Shown here one piece after another: positions 38,481-49,844 of a DNA stretch of 64,000 bases. The stretch covers positions 8,122,001 through 8,186,000 of the forward strand of contig CM037472.1 of assembly GCA_021014325.1 (NCBI GenBank), written 5' to 3'. Under the pieces are notes generated by a model. It did no database searches, had not been told where the DNA came from, and saw nothing but the letters and a program-made list of their open reading frames with translations. The position numbers were made by a program, and so were the translations under genes. This DNA comes from Plazaster borealis. Taxonomy: Eukaryota > Echinodermata > Asteroidea > Forcipulatida > Labidiasteridae. How positions within the stretch are numbered: position 1 is the first letter of the stretch; each line of letters opens with the position of its first letter.

Positions 38481-39222
38481 ATAATATTAATAGTAATAAT
38501 ATGGAGCCTTTCTGTGACAATGACCCAAACCCTGTTGGTCCTTCCTCCATGGTAATTGTGACCAATGCCAAGTCCGGGCCATTATTCTTTGAGGATTTGT
38601 TTTAAGCAAATACTTTGAACTTGCCTTTCATGTCGAAGTTTTTCTCCAGGTCTTCTCAGCAGTAGCATTATCAGTTTCTTTGAAATTTCTCTGATCACTA
38701 TGGATATTATCAAACAAAGATTACCTATGCAGTTTCATTGCATGAAAGTTTACATGGGATATAAACTTGTATGCTGCGAATTTGCTGCACAGCCAAAAGT
38801 TACCAGGAGTCGATTTGCCGCGCGATATTGAGTGTCAACACTGAAGACATAATATACGTCATTAGGCCTACCTCGTGTACCTAGAAGAGTCAAGTTGAGT
38901 CGAATGTTGGACGACTTATGCAGAGAGTGTCCTTGGTTCCACTCTGGGATAAAATACATCCCAAGTGCGAGAATTTATTCTTTACTGTCGCCCTTTTAGG
39001 GACAAAATTGATATTTTCCTGAGGAGAATAACGTTCAATTCAAGGAAAGTTATATGCCAATTGGGATAACTTAATTTTGACTGCCGCCTAATGGTTTCAG
39101 AACGGGGTTCTTGTGAGATATCCTTATTAGGATATAATTGTTCCAATCAAGGCATATCCCAATTGGAATAGTTTGATAGTTTGTCTGCCAAAGATTTACA
39201 ATAAAATCTCCCGGTCAGAATT

Positions 39223-39405
39223 GACCACGATCCGGGTCCCATTGGGCCTGAGCCATTTCCGGGTCAGTATGATCCGAAATCTGTGTCAAAATGACCCACA
39301 AATGGGTCAAACTGACGCAGAATCAGGAGCAAAACATTTTTATTAAAAACTTTCCGGGCTTGACCCTGAAATGGGTCAGGCCCACTGGGACTCGGAATCC
39401 GGGTA
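39223..39405. mobile_element. Palindromic MITE, ~183 bp
   Basis: GATCCGGGTCCCATTGGGCC near 39229 is matched in complement by GGCCCACTGGGACTCGGAAT-type sequence near 39379-39398. Arms of about 40 bp repeat GGGTCA motifs. Confidence 0.75.
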
Positions 39406-39449
39406 AAGTCTGATTCGGAAGTTGTTACAGTGTACCGGTATACTTGTGA

Positions 39450-39565
39450 ATTATTCTTCCGATTAGGCTATATCATTGATTATAGGCTATATCATTGATA
39501 TAGCTATATCATTTGGCTATATCGATTAGGCTATATCATTGATATAGCCTAATCGGAAGAATAAT
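39450..39565. repeat. 116-bp palindrome with internal TATATCAT repeats
   Basis: ATTATTCTTCCGATTAGGCT opens the left arm and its exact complement closes the right arm. The centre repeats GGCTATATCATTGAT. Confidence 0.9.
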
Positions 39566-40175
39566 GTCCCAATCAGGGCGTAAGTATCCGAGATAGTTTG
39601 GGTGGTAATTATAATCCATTGAAGGTACAATGATTAAATAACATCATTTCATACTCGATGACGATTTTATTAAATCGAGTAGATAAATTCGTACACATCT
39701 TTTAAACAAATGTTTTCAATTTCGTACTGAACTGTTGCATTTGAAACCATCTTAATCGTTTGAAAGACGACATCCCGACTTCTTAAACATAGGTCCAACA
39801 GTTATATTACAAAGATAGGACAACCAGACTTAATAAGTGACAGCCCATGCTGGTATGCCTCCACATCCATTTATAAAGGGCCAATCGGAGAAGAGACATC
39901 GTGGGACAACATCTTTGATGAAGCAGCCACCAAGTACTTGTGTCTCCATTGTGGGAACAGTTAGTTCACTTAATTCTAGGTGTCTGGAGAGCTAAGCACT
40001 TGCTATAACGAAATTACCGTCATTAAATATCAGAGCCGATCTCCAAAAGCTTAGAAATAGAAATTAAATTCATACTTTAAAATTAGCCTATCCACGGCTG
40101 TCCAAAAAGTTCCTTTGTTCTCGAGGATATTTTCCCAATCAGCCAGCATTGCGGGCAGTATTTTGTGTTAATGTT

Positions 40176-40457
40176 TTAACCAGATTTGAAAAGCAAGATG
40201 GCGACCTGACCCAAATAGAAATAGATGAAATGTTTAGTCTCGTGCGTGACGTAGCTGCCAAAGTTTCGGCCCACAATGCAGTGCCAGGTCGGGTTGTACT
40301 TGCTGTCAAATTCCTTCTTGATGTGAGCAGCAATGTCTTTCTCGATATTGAATTTCTCCATGGCCTTTTGTGCGCATTCAATGGCGTCTTGTTGCTCGTC
40401 CTCCACCATGTCTGCGTTCTTAATCACGGCCTTTAGCCGGCACGAATCCTGCGCCAT
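40176..40457 (-). CDS. DYNLL: Dynein light chain LC8 paralog D
   Basis: 93-aa LC8 chain with an extended N-terminus ([20 protein letters not shown]). It ends [14 protein letters not shown], identical to vertebrate DYNLL1 over its last 40 residues. Helix 1 reads [20 protein letters not shown] and the loop before the core is EFDSKY. The acceptor aactacag at 40478-40485 puts the exon start at 40477. An in-frame ATG lies further upstream ([10 protein letters not shown]) at the splice site, but the internal ATG is the natural start. The intron to the predicted first exon at 43.2 kb contains a THAP-bearing transposon. Confidence 0.95.
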   Translation of the reverse strand: MAQDSCRLKAVIKNADMVEDEQQDAIECAQKAMEKFNIEKDIAAHIKKEFDSKYNPTWHCIVGRNFGSYVTHETKHFIYFYLGQVAILLFKSG

Positions 40458-41296
40458 CTTGTCGGAACAAATGAGCACCTGTAGTTTGTTGAAAACAAAT
40501 ATACAATCACCAATTAGAAAAATAACACACCATTGGTTTTACGAAGAAATAATTTATTTCCAACCTCTAGTTTAAAACAACGAGACATGTTTTACGCTTG
40601 GCAAGGATTTTATCGCACGTTCCTGTTCGTACTTATTTCAATTACGGCTGTCAAAATAAGCAACGGCGATTAATGGGGGTCTTCAAATGAATATTTTTTC
40701 GAATCCGACAGTCTGTCATACGGAAATATTTTTCTGGAGAATCGGTATTCATTTTATAATCAGTGAGTTTTCAAATGTAAAACTACTTTTTCGATAATAA
40801 CCAATTAAACAAAAAAAAAGTAACTCGGCGTCTATAAAATATTGTGAAACTCGTGTACCCTCGTTTTTCAACGAGAATCCTTATAGCTCGTATTCACAAT
40901 GGGCCCACATCAACCAAAACTACATCTTTAAGCAACCACTTTCCGATTTCCGTGGTACAAAAATACTTAATTATGATAACGTTGAAAATGTTCTACATTA
41001 AAACGAATGGCACCACATCGTCATTCAATGTTTATACATCATTCATTTTGGAAATGATGTAACGGTTCGTATATACAGCAAAATAAACGAATGATTTCTC
41101 AATATACTTGAAATTTGAAGAACATAGGCTACCGAACGTTCTGCCCTTTAAGTGTCGTCATGAATTATCTTCAGAAAATAAATATCAGTGTCATTATCCT
41201 CAATAATCCACTGAAGAGGTTGTGCTGTGGCAATGTAATCCAATGCCAAAGGATCGAGTAATTGTGTACCCGGTATGTATACGCGTCAGTGCTTAA

Positions 41297-42245
41297 AGGC
41301 ACCTGGAAATAGTTGTTGTTGTTTTTTTTACAGAAGAGATGTATATTAACAATAAAACAATTTTTTTAGTAATTGTTTGTCACGATTTATATGTTAAAAA
41401 AATTGATAAAGTTGTTTGATGGTGACTCCGCCCATCCCTTTTTGTGACGTCAATCGAGGCAGACTTCGCCGCGATCGAACATCGACCCCCCTGGAACTTG
41501 CCTGCATTTACGTGCAAATAGTGAGCTTGTACGTTTCGTTTGGTTATCCCAAAAAAGGGATCTTTCGTGCATTTTCCCGGCAATGCCGACCAGGTGTATT
41601 GCTGCTGGATGCAGCAAAACGACTAAAGATGGGGTCAGCTAGTATTTGTTTCCTGCAGATCCCAAATATAGGCAGTTACGGGCATCGAAAGTCAGGCTAA
41701 CGAGGGCAAAGTGGTCCGGTCCGACATCGTTTTCAGCGCTGCAGCGAACATGTTTCTGGTGTTCGGATCGACTTGAGCTTTATGCCGCGCCGCGGCACGC
41801 CGATCCGATTGGTTATCACGGGGCCGCTAAATTACCTCGTATTATCCGTGTTCTCGTTATGACCGTGCTCGTATCTTCCGTTTTTTAAGACATAGAAACG
41901 CGCATGGGACAGTTCGGGGCCGGTGAAAAAAACTCGTATAAACGTCGACTGTACACTGTCCTAGGATTGCATTGGGTGACGTCCGAATACGAAAACGCAT
42001 CATACTGATCAGGTACCCAGACGTAATGTACAGGGCCAGACTACACATTTTCTCTTCAAATATCCCGCGCCTCGATTGACGTCACGAACAGCGCCATGTA
42101 AACGGGGGCCTATTTTTAAATTTGTAATTAAAATAAAAACACAACTTTTTAACCTTAGTTAGTTGTTTATTCACATTCCACTCATCAAAATGTATATATT
42201 AACGACAAAAGCTTTATTTTGACAAAATACCACTGCCAGGTGCCT
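41297..42245 (+). mobile_element. Kolobok-like TTAA transposon remnant, 949 bp
   Basis: AGGCACCTGG at the left end and its exact complement at the right are flanked by TTAA at 41293-41296 and 42246-42249. The interior holds a broken THAP domain. Kolobok elements have TTAA target sites and THAP-bearing proteins, hence the assignment. It lies in the predicted 5' UTR intron of LC8 D. Confidence 0.75.
41583..41750 (+). pseudogene. Degenerate THAP zinc-finger domain
   Basis: From ATG at 41583: MPTRCIAAGCSKTTKDGVS, an in-frame TAG, then YLFPADPKYRQLRASKVRLT and RAKWSGPTSFSAL. This follows the THAP pattern C-x4-C, FP, then KV.LTRAKWSGPT. The stop, and loss of the second C/H pair after SAL, show it is broken. 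Confidence 0.75.
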
Positions 42246-43154
42246 TTAAACATGCAGTACTGTATGTAGACATACATGTACACTATGTGCTTAAAGGGTG
42301 GTATATCTTTATACATTCATGATCGAATACAGTTGGAGAAACGAGCGTCAACAGACTGACACACAAACTTGTAACAGTGAGATTCATTGAATGAGCCAAA
42401 TAGTACATGTTGAAGAGATGGTATAATAACCGTCAAATGTTCTAAAGAACAGTATGATTAATTTCAATCTAAAAGTAAAAACACACAACGGTCTCCAGAG
42501 AATTATTGTTTGTATCTGAAATAGGCTACTATAAAAGTCAAGAAAATAGTTTTGGAAGCCCCCAGATTATCCATTGATTATTTCGACTGCCGCAAGTGAA
42601 TGCACTTGTGATCGTGAAAAACATGACAAACGTTCGTTGATTGCACTTTGCTGTACCTTTAACATTTGTACGAGCCTACAAGCCAATTTTTGGTATAGGC
42701 ATTCAGTTAGAAAACCGAGTTTGAAACCCATGAATTGCCGTCTATTTGGTATTATGTGACAGCCACTTACTGTTCTTGTAGGCCTATACTTCTGTTATAA
42801 TAAAAAAGGGAACCCAAAGTGCCTTGCATTGTAACCCGTGAGCCTGAGGATAAATGAAGAGAACATGTTGAAGAAATCTCAGTTTTTGTGGGATAGGAAA
42901 CCTCAACTGGGGGGGGGGGGGGGGACACACCGCAATCCACATGCGAGGGACTGGTATGAGGCAGCATTCGTTTTTGAACCAGGAACCAGGGGAAACCCCT
43001 AAGCCACCATGCCGACCTCCATGCGCTTTGTATGAAATACAGATGTGCAAACAAGACTCGATGAACCTTTATCTTTTTAAACAAGACATTACCAGAAAAC
43101 AAAACAAGTAAACAATATTCCTCAACTCAAAATCTATAATAAATAAACACTTAC

Positions 43155-43222
43155 TTTTCGAGTGGCAGTCTTTACAAATCTGTCGTTTCAGCGCGGTGTT
43201 CTAACATAAATGCGAATTGTGT
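43155..43222 (-). promoter_or_regulatory. Predicted 5' UTR exon and TATA promoter of LC8 paralog D
   Basis: The minus strand has TATAAAA at 43248-43254, a plausible start about 30 nt downstream, and a strong gtaagtg donor at 43154-43148. The gtaagt donor pairs in type with the 40478 acceptor. The link is inferred. Confidence 0.45.
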
Positions 43223-43513
43223 AGTTTGTGTACATTCAAACAATGCATTTTATACGTAGGAGTATAAATTTAATTCATTTAAAATTACTATCGATTAACA
43301 ATTTGATTACGCCCCCATTGGATGGCTCAGCTTCCACGGTGCAACCTGATTGGTAGCTTGCTCCCGGTAGCTTGTTTCTATTCAACCAGTTATGATCAAA
43401 AACGTTTTGAGTGTACAAACTACAACCTTCATAGCGTGGCAATTAGACTGGTGGACAAGTCGTTAAATGTCTGTAGCGGTGATAGCGAAACGGCTCTCTT
43501 GCAACTATCTCGC

Positions 43514-43714
43514 TAGACTTGATTTCAAGTCTGAGTTCGCTGTTATTTCTCTGCATCAGCCACGCAAATCTCCCCCGCAGATTGGCTATCACACGCTCTG
43601 ACTATCGTAGGTTAATGACAGAGGTAAATCCACAAGAGGGCGCTATTTCAGGCAATAATGTAATGGCTATCAGGTAGACTAAAAACCACGATCACACACT
43701 TGGAACCAAGTCTA
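43514..43714. mobile_element. Mutator-like MITE, copy 2 (201 bp)
   Basis: Begins TAGACTTGATTTCAAGTCT and ends, in complement, TAGACTTGGTTCCAAGTGT. It is flanked by a perfect 9-bp duplication CTATCTCGC (43505-43513 and 43715-43723). Confidence 0.9.
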
Positions 43715-43799
43715 CTATCTCGCAAGACTTCTGCTCGGCGCGAGTCTACTGCTCTCACGACTAAACGGTCCCATTTAACGACTTGTACAATCCAATTGC

Positions 43800-45290
43800 G
43801 GGAAGCATCTAATTGGTTAGCCTTGATCAAGGCGTTGGAGGTTTAAAAAAAAAAAAATTATTGTAATGTTTTAATTTTTATTTTATTTGCGCCGCGCTAC
43901 CCGCCCGAGCTACCCGCCCGAGCTACCAGCTATACGTGCATGGACGTGTCTGTGTGCAGTATCAGTGTGCGCATGCTCATATTATTGTGAGCTATACGTC
44001 CCGATCAACGCCTTGATGGTTTTGTATTGAAGCCAATGACTCATTACTATAATGCGCGCGAAAGGCGAGACCCCATTGGTCAGTGGCGGAAGTCTTGTTT
44101 ACTCATTCTTATGAATATGCAAGCAGTATCCAGATGTGGCTACTTGCATGCACTGGCGCGCCGGTTTGAATTTGGGAATATTTTGTTATAATAATATCTA
44201 TCTGAAAATGTTGCGTATTCTCCACAAATTGTCAGCTGAGCGAGACAATGAGGGCAGGAATATGAGGTTGAGTGGATCGATTTAGTACATGTATACACCA
44301 TTTCCCATCAGGAAGACGCTTTTCTGACGTTTTATTTTATTTTATAATGGCCTATAGGCCCGATTGACCATCTCCTGTCTCCATCTTGCACCATTAAAAC
44401 AGTGATTTAATCATTGTTGGTGCATTCATTCGAGGTAGAATATATACAAAACAAAGCTAGACCTCACATAACTACAATATTGTTGATTGTTTCATCATGG
44501 AGGCAATTAATAGCTTATTGCACTTTTTATATCTTGTGGGCCGCCCCAAGAGGTGCCCAATTTCAGAGCTGCCTATTTATTTAAAGCACATTTCCCAAGT
44601 ACACTTACTAGAATAAGGTAGCTAAAACTCTAATTCACATGTATCATGTGTGACTGTGTATCCTTTCAATTTTTGCTTAGCAGTAAATTCTTAAGACCCT
44701 GCCCGAGAACAATTCAAAAGTATGAAGACGGTGTGGCTGCACAGAGTTAAGTCGGACTTCGAGAGGACATAAGAAAACACAAATGCAGAAACTACATCAA
44801 CTCCAGAATTAATAACCAAACGAATGGCGAATGATCAGGGTTGTCCATATCCTTGATCAAGGTGCTCCAGCCGGCCGATCCGCGTGTACAGCGTATAACC
44901 AACACAGTGGTCGTCATGGATTGCATAGCAGCAGTAATTATGCAGCCTTGTCGTTCAGGTCAAATAGGTCATTCTCAATCGCGCCTGTGATTGGCCAATG
45001 TCTAGAATGAAACGCCCACATCCTGCATAAGTGCTTTTATTGGATTTCCAATAAAATATAAAGAAGCACATAAGCTTTCATTTACAAACCGGTCAAGGCT
45101 GTTGTTTGACTCACGCGTTCGAGGTTGAAAGAATGACCGTACTCACGACTTGGCTATACTGTTCTCGCTGTACAATGTACATGTACTGTACCTGTACAAT
45201 GTACACTGTCTATGCACTGCAGTTGTTGCCGAATCGTGCCGAATCGTGCCGCACCGGGCCGGGGTACACTACGCCAACAGCCTTGAATCA
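43800..45290. other. Intergenic, no gene seen
   Basis: Contains recurring CCTTGATCAAGG-like palindromes (43822, 44857, 45289) of unknown meaning. No coding region supported. Confidence 0.5.
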
Positions 45291-45291
45291 A

Positions 45292-46985
45292 GGCTAGCCT
45301 CTTTCTAGAATGGTGTCTTTATGAGCATGCGCACTTGCAGACAAGCATTTTTCAAAACGGCCGCACAAAATTTTTTTTTAATGAATTATCGGAAATAGGT
45401 TGATTTAATTTGTGAATATGTATATATGTAAATATAATACAGGGTTGCTTGGAGTATTGAGACCACATGACTCATACAATAAAATCTTGACTATTGACCT
45501 GAAGACAGCACAGAAAGTGGTTTATGGGAGTTGTTGATTTTTAGTGTAAATAAATTATGGTGGTGTTTCAGTGGGTGTGTTGTTCATCCTACCTTTTACA
45601 GAAATCAAAACAGGACAAAACAAGGTCACAATACTGCACCAAACTACGTTTCACTTTCAGATATAACAAAATGTACAGGGCAGCGACCCACACCACCCGG
45701 TACTCAGAGCTACATTCTATACCTTGCCACTTCAAAGAAGGACATTACAGTGTTGACTTGTTTTTAATTAAGATGAATTTTAAACCATTTATGGGTATGA
45801 TGAGCTAGCACACATTAGTGATTCAGCGCAAATCAAAAAATAAACACTTTCGCGGTAATATGCGCCATCATGTTCAGGCGTGCTATTAAAACTAATGGAC
45901 CATCGCACCAGTCCTCAGTAAACTTTGGGAAACCTAATTTGCAAAGTGAATAGTGATTAGGGCCTATAACGTGGTGGTCAAGTTCATGGACGGTGAAACT
46001 TGTTTTCAAATTGAAACACAATTGTCATTATCATCGGCGTTTATACGAATCAGCAAAATTTCCCCTTGAAAAAATAATCGAGAACCACAAACTAGAAAAA
46101 GAAAAGGTAACACTATCGATTTAAATATAGGAATCAAACTTTAATAATAAAACAAGAATAATGTTTTGTTTCGAGGGATGAGAAAAGAAACTTGGAGAAA
46201 ACCCACATTGACAGTCACTCGATCGCGCAACATTGCACGTGGGAGGCACTAGCGTAGTCCGCTGGGCCGGGCTACGCGAGAATTAAAAAACTAGGCAGCA
46301 AAATACTTTATATAATGTCACATCATGCAGTCGTGCACGCGTCAACAGGGGGAGGGTGGGCTCGTTTCGCATCATTTTACCACTGCTTAACTAAATGAAC
46401 TAGAAATATTTTCGGGGCCTAATAAAGATGACATCGGGGTTATTATCAGATGTATATGGTGAGCCTTATTAAAATGGGAGACTACATTTAAATAAAACAT
46501 CTGATACTACATTGCGGCTAAGGCTGTAACTGCGGCTGGTGCATGCTAACGGCTTCTAATGGGAATAACGCACGGAGACACGTTGTGGCGGAGCCGGGAT
46601 TCCGGAACCAGCCCGCTATAAAGTCAGCCTATTTTTTACACCCGATCGCTAGTCTCGTGTGTGCTACTCGCACCAGCGGTGACTCGCACTACAGGACTGG
46701 TGAAATGTGCATCGTGGGCCATTACTATTAACTATAATCTATTGTCCGGGGATGGCAACTCGCCTAAGTTTGGCGTTACTTGCTGTTTTTTGTTATATTA
46801 ATAAGATTATTTTGAGAAATGTAAAGGTGTGTATAATATTACAAAAGGTAGTTGTCAGTGAACCATAATTTGGTTTTAATAGCTCGATTAAAAGTGGGGG
46901 GGGGGGGCAAAATGACTACATTTTCAAAAGTGGGGGGGGGGAGGGGCAACGGCCCCCTCGGCCCCCCCCGGTTCCGCCGCCGGTG
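45292..46985 (+). mobile_element. Second, 5'-truncated copy of the hAT-like element
   Basis: Ends in GTTCCGCCGCCGGTG, the same right terminus as the 29.7-kb element. The homology stops at CTAGCCT on the left, so the first ~600 bp and left terminus are missing or replaced. Confidence 0.8.
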
Positions 46986-47083
46986 CAATTATTACTCCGA
47001 AGGTTTTTTTTTAGTGAAGCCCATAAAGTATAAGTAGCCAACGTTTGTGTTTAATTTTACAAACACCTATTTCATCGCTTATT

Positions 47084-47614
47084 GTGGCCCTGAAGGGACA
47101 TCAAACATATATATTTACGTAATATTTATGTAAATAACCACGAGTTTTGCCCAATTATTAATATTCACGTGAATAATTTGCGAGTTAGGCACAAATCGTG
47201 AAAATCTAGTACGTATATCTAAGTAAATAATCATGATTTGTGCCCCAAATCGCAATTATTTACGTAAATATTTACGCAAATATTCACGATTCGTACCCCA
47301 AATAGTGAATATTCACGCAAATATTTACGTGAATATTAACGATTTGTGCCCGAATCGCAAATATTTACGTGAATATTTGAGACTTTGGGCACAAGTCGCA
47401 AATATTCAAATAAATATTTACGTAAATATTTGGGTGTTGGGGCTCAAATCGTGAATATTTACATGAATATTTACGTACAAATTCGCAGATACGGACAATA
47501 ATCGCAAATATTTACGTAAATATTAACGTGAATATTTGCAAATTGGGGCAAAAATCATGAATATTTACGTTTTTATTCACTTAAATATATGTGTTTGATG
47601 CCCTTCAGGGCCAC
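47084..47614. mobile_element. TIR element with TACGTA-rich core, 531 bp
   Basis: Ends GTGGCCCTGAAGGGACATCA and GTGGCCCTGAAGGGCATCAA (first 14 bases identical). The interior is a degenerate array of AATATTTACGTAAATATT palindromes separated by ATCG/CGAT-containing spacers. Confidence 0.75.
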
Positions 47615-47839
47615 CATACTTAATGGCATTTCTGATGATGATAACTGACTATAGTCTGACAAGGCCTTGGGAGTTTGCAAAACAATGTTATGTAAAAGGC
47701 AAGTCCAAGGAAGATCTTTTCTCACATCCTCAAAGATAAACTGGATCAATGCATTTTCCATGGACATGTGGTAGTCGCTGGATGTATTTTTGTATAGAAG
47801 TGGGCGTCGCTTACAGTGAAATTACGTCACATTAATGAA

Positions 47840-48035
47840 CCGGGCCCAATTCCATAGAGCTGCTTAAGCACAAAAAGTAGCTAAGCACAAACAAATTATG
47901 CTTATCAGAATATGGTTACCAGCCAAAATATAATGTCACATGTACAATTTTTGACCGGTATTCTACTCATTTGTCCTTGTCAGATATTTTGTAAGCAATT
48001 TTTTTTCTGCTTTAGCATTATTTTCTAGTGAGTTG
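47840..48035 (+). mobile_element. MITE fragment (GGGCCCAATTCCATAGAGC type)
   Basis: The left end GGGCCCAATTCCATAGAGCT with GCTTAAGCAC resembles the GGG-CC-AATTTC family at 12571 and 19084. The right end is not found. Confidence 0.45.
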
Positions 48036-48049
48036 GTCCAGGATAGTTT

Positions 48050-49590
48050 AATGACATAAAGTTACTCATTATAGATGAGGAAGTTTACGGTGTATCCAGC
48101 GGCGAGGTGACTCTCTGATATTATCATACTATGTTTATGCATACTATGACAATGAATATTCAACTGAACATGACCTTGTCATGACCATGTACGATATGGT
48201 GAGAAACAGTCGAACACAGATCCGCTGAGAAGAGCTTCACCCGCGTGATCACCCTGAAAATATTGACGCTCATAATCAGAATGGAGGAAACGCAGAGCAA
48301 GGGTGGGAAAAAACAATCACAAACTGAAAGTAAGAAATTGAATGACATTGCGTGCTTGATACTCGGTGTCGGCAGATGGTTTTTCTAATTTACTCGAGGA
48401 AATATGACTACCCGAAGAGGTTAAGGAAACAAGTCTTCAAGGAGTCAATTGGAATCATATTGATTATGATTGCTTACAATGAAAATGCATCATAACAGCA
48501 GGTGACAATAAATAAGGGTTGCATTAACGTGGAAAGCATTATGCTGAACAAGTGAATATATACGAACATGCAACACTACTGTTTTTCACATTTAAAATTG
48601 TTATTATAGGGTTAAATCAAGATAAAGTATATAGCATATTGGTATTTTTAACTAAGCTGCAAATGCTGATATCCTTGCTCTCTTTTAATCAATCTCTTAA
48701 GTCATTGGTATCCTTTCAAATCTTTGAATAAAGATAAGGTATGGTTTGTAACAACTAGACACTGCGGTTGTCGGTATCCATACGGTGTACTTCTGTACTG
48801 GTAAGCTTATTTTTGTTTTACTGGATCAATATTCATTGTGGAAGAACACTTTTGATATTGGCTTCATTCGTCAACGCAGTAAAATCAAGTACAGTAAATT
48901 GTTTTAGTTCACGAGACTAAATGGAGAATACAAAACAACACAAGCCCGCACATAAATCGTTTTATTGTAAACAAAAACACCAAGTTTTAAAATCTGGAAT
49001 ATTGCAATCGATCAATGTCAGAACTCCACAAAAAAGTTGAATTCTAAATTATAGGCCTATCCATTAAGGACTCCGCCCCAAACCCTTAATCCACAGAGCG
49101 ATTCCGTGCCAAAACGTCCGACCCTTTAAATCTCATTTAATTTGAATGAATCAAGGCTACAGTATCACGTCGTGGTGCGCTAGTCTTGGTTCAAGACTTT
49201 CGTTAGGCCTACCTAATATATTTTCCCCATCATTACAGACTGAGGCTAAACGTTGGCTGCTTAAGTTGACTTCGCTGGCTAATTCAGGAGAACAGGACAT
49301 GAATCGTGACATGGAGTACAACTAAAATATTTTTGCTGAAATTAGTCCTCCAGCCTGTCCCTTTTAAAGGATTGATGCATTCCAATCTGGTTGTAAATCA
49401 ATGCAGGCGGGCTCGAAATATTGGACAAGAATACGCGGTAGTGAAGATTGACGAGCGAAGGGGTGGAACTCCACGTGAAATGAAATTGCTGTAGTTGATG
49501 GAGCTTAATTGAATCGCCAAATTTGACTATTTACATATTGCATGAAATAGCCTTGCAACTCCGAAACCTCTGGGGAATTAATAATATCAT
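48050..49590. other. Intergenic downstream of lipase 1
   Basis: No gene seen. CTAGTCTTGGTTCAAGACT at 49180-49198 looks like a solo end of the Mutator-like MITE. Confidence 0.5.
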
Positions 49591-49599
49591 ATAAAGAAA

Positions 49600-49844
49600 T
49601 TAAAATTTACAATAAGGCGACTGTGAACCAGTCTGTAGGTAGATGTTGCCCGTGACTGATGACGAATCGGCTGAGTAGCCCAACTTGGGGCAATCTTGAG
49701 CGCCACAGTCGTTACATTTCCCACCGAGGAAATCTTCCCAACTGTTACACGGGAAGCCGATGATGGCGCACTGCGTTTCATCAAGACTATCGATGTAGAG
49801 TTCACATGCCCTTGAATGGTTACAGCTAAGCTCGGATATGTCAT
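49600..49844 (-). CDS. Lipase 1 exon 7 (catalytic histidine, C-terminus)
   Basis: 245 nt ending in TAA at 49600-49602. It encodes [20 protein letters not shown], a cysteine-rich segment ([19 protein letters not shown]), and the end [17 protein letters not shown] holds the triad histidine, and there is no PLAT domain. Confidence 0.95.
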
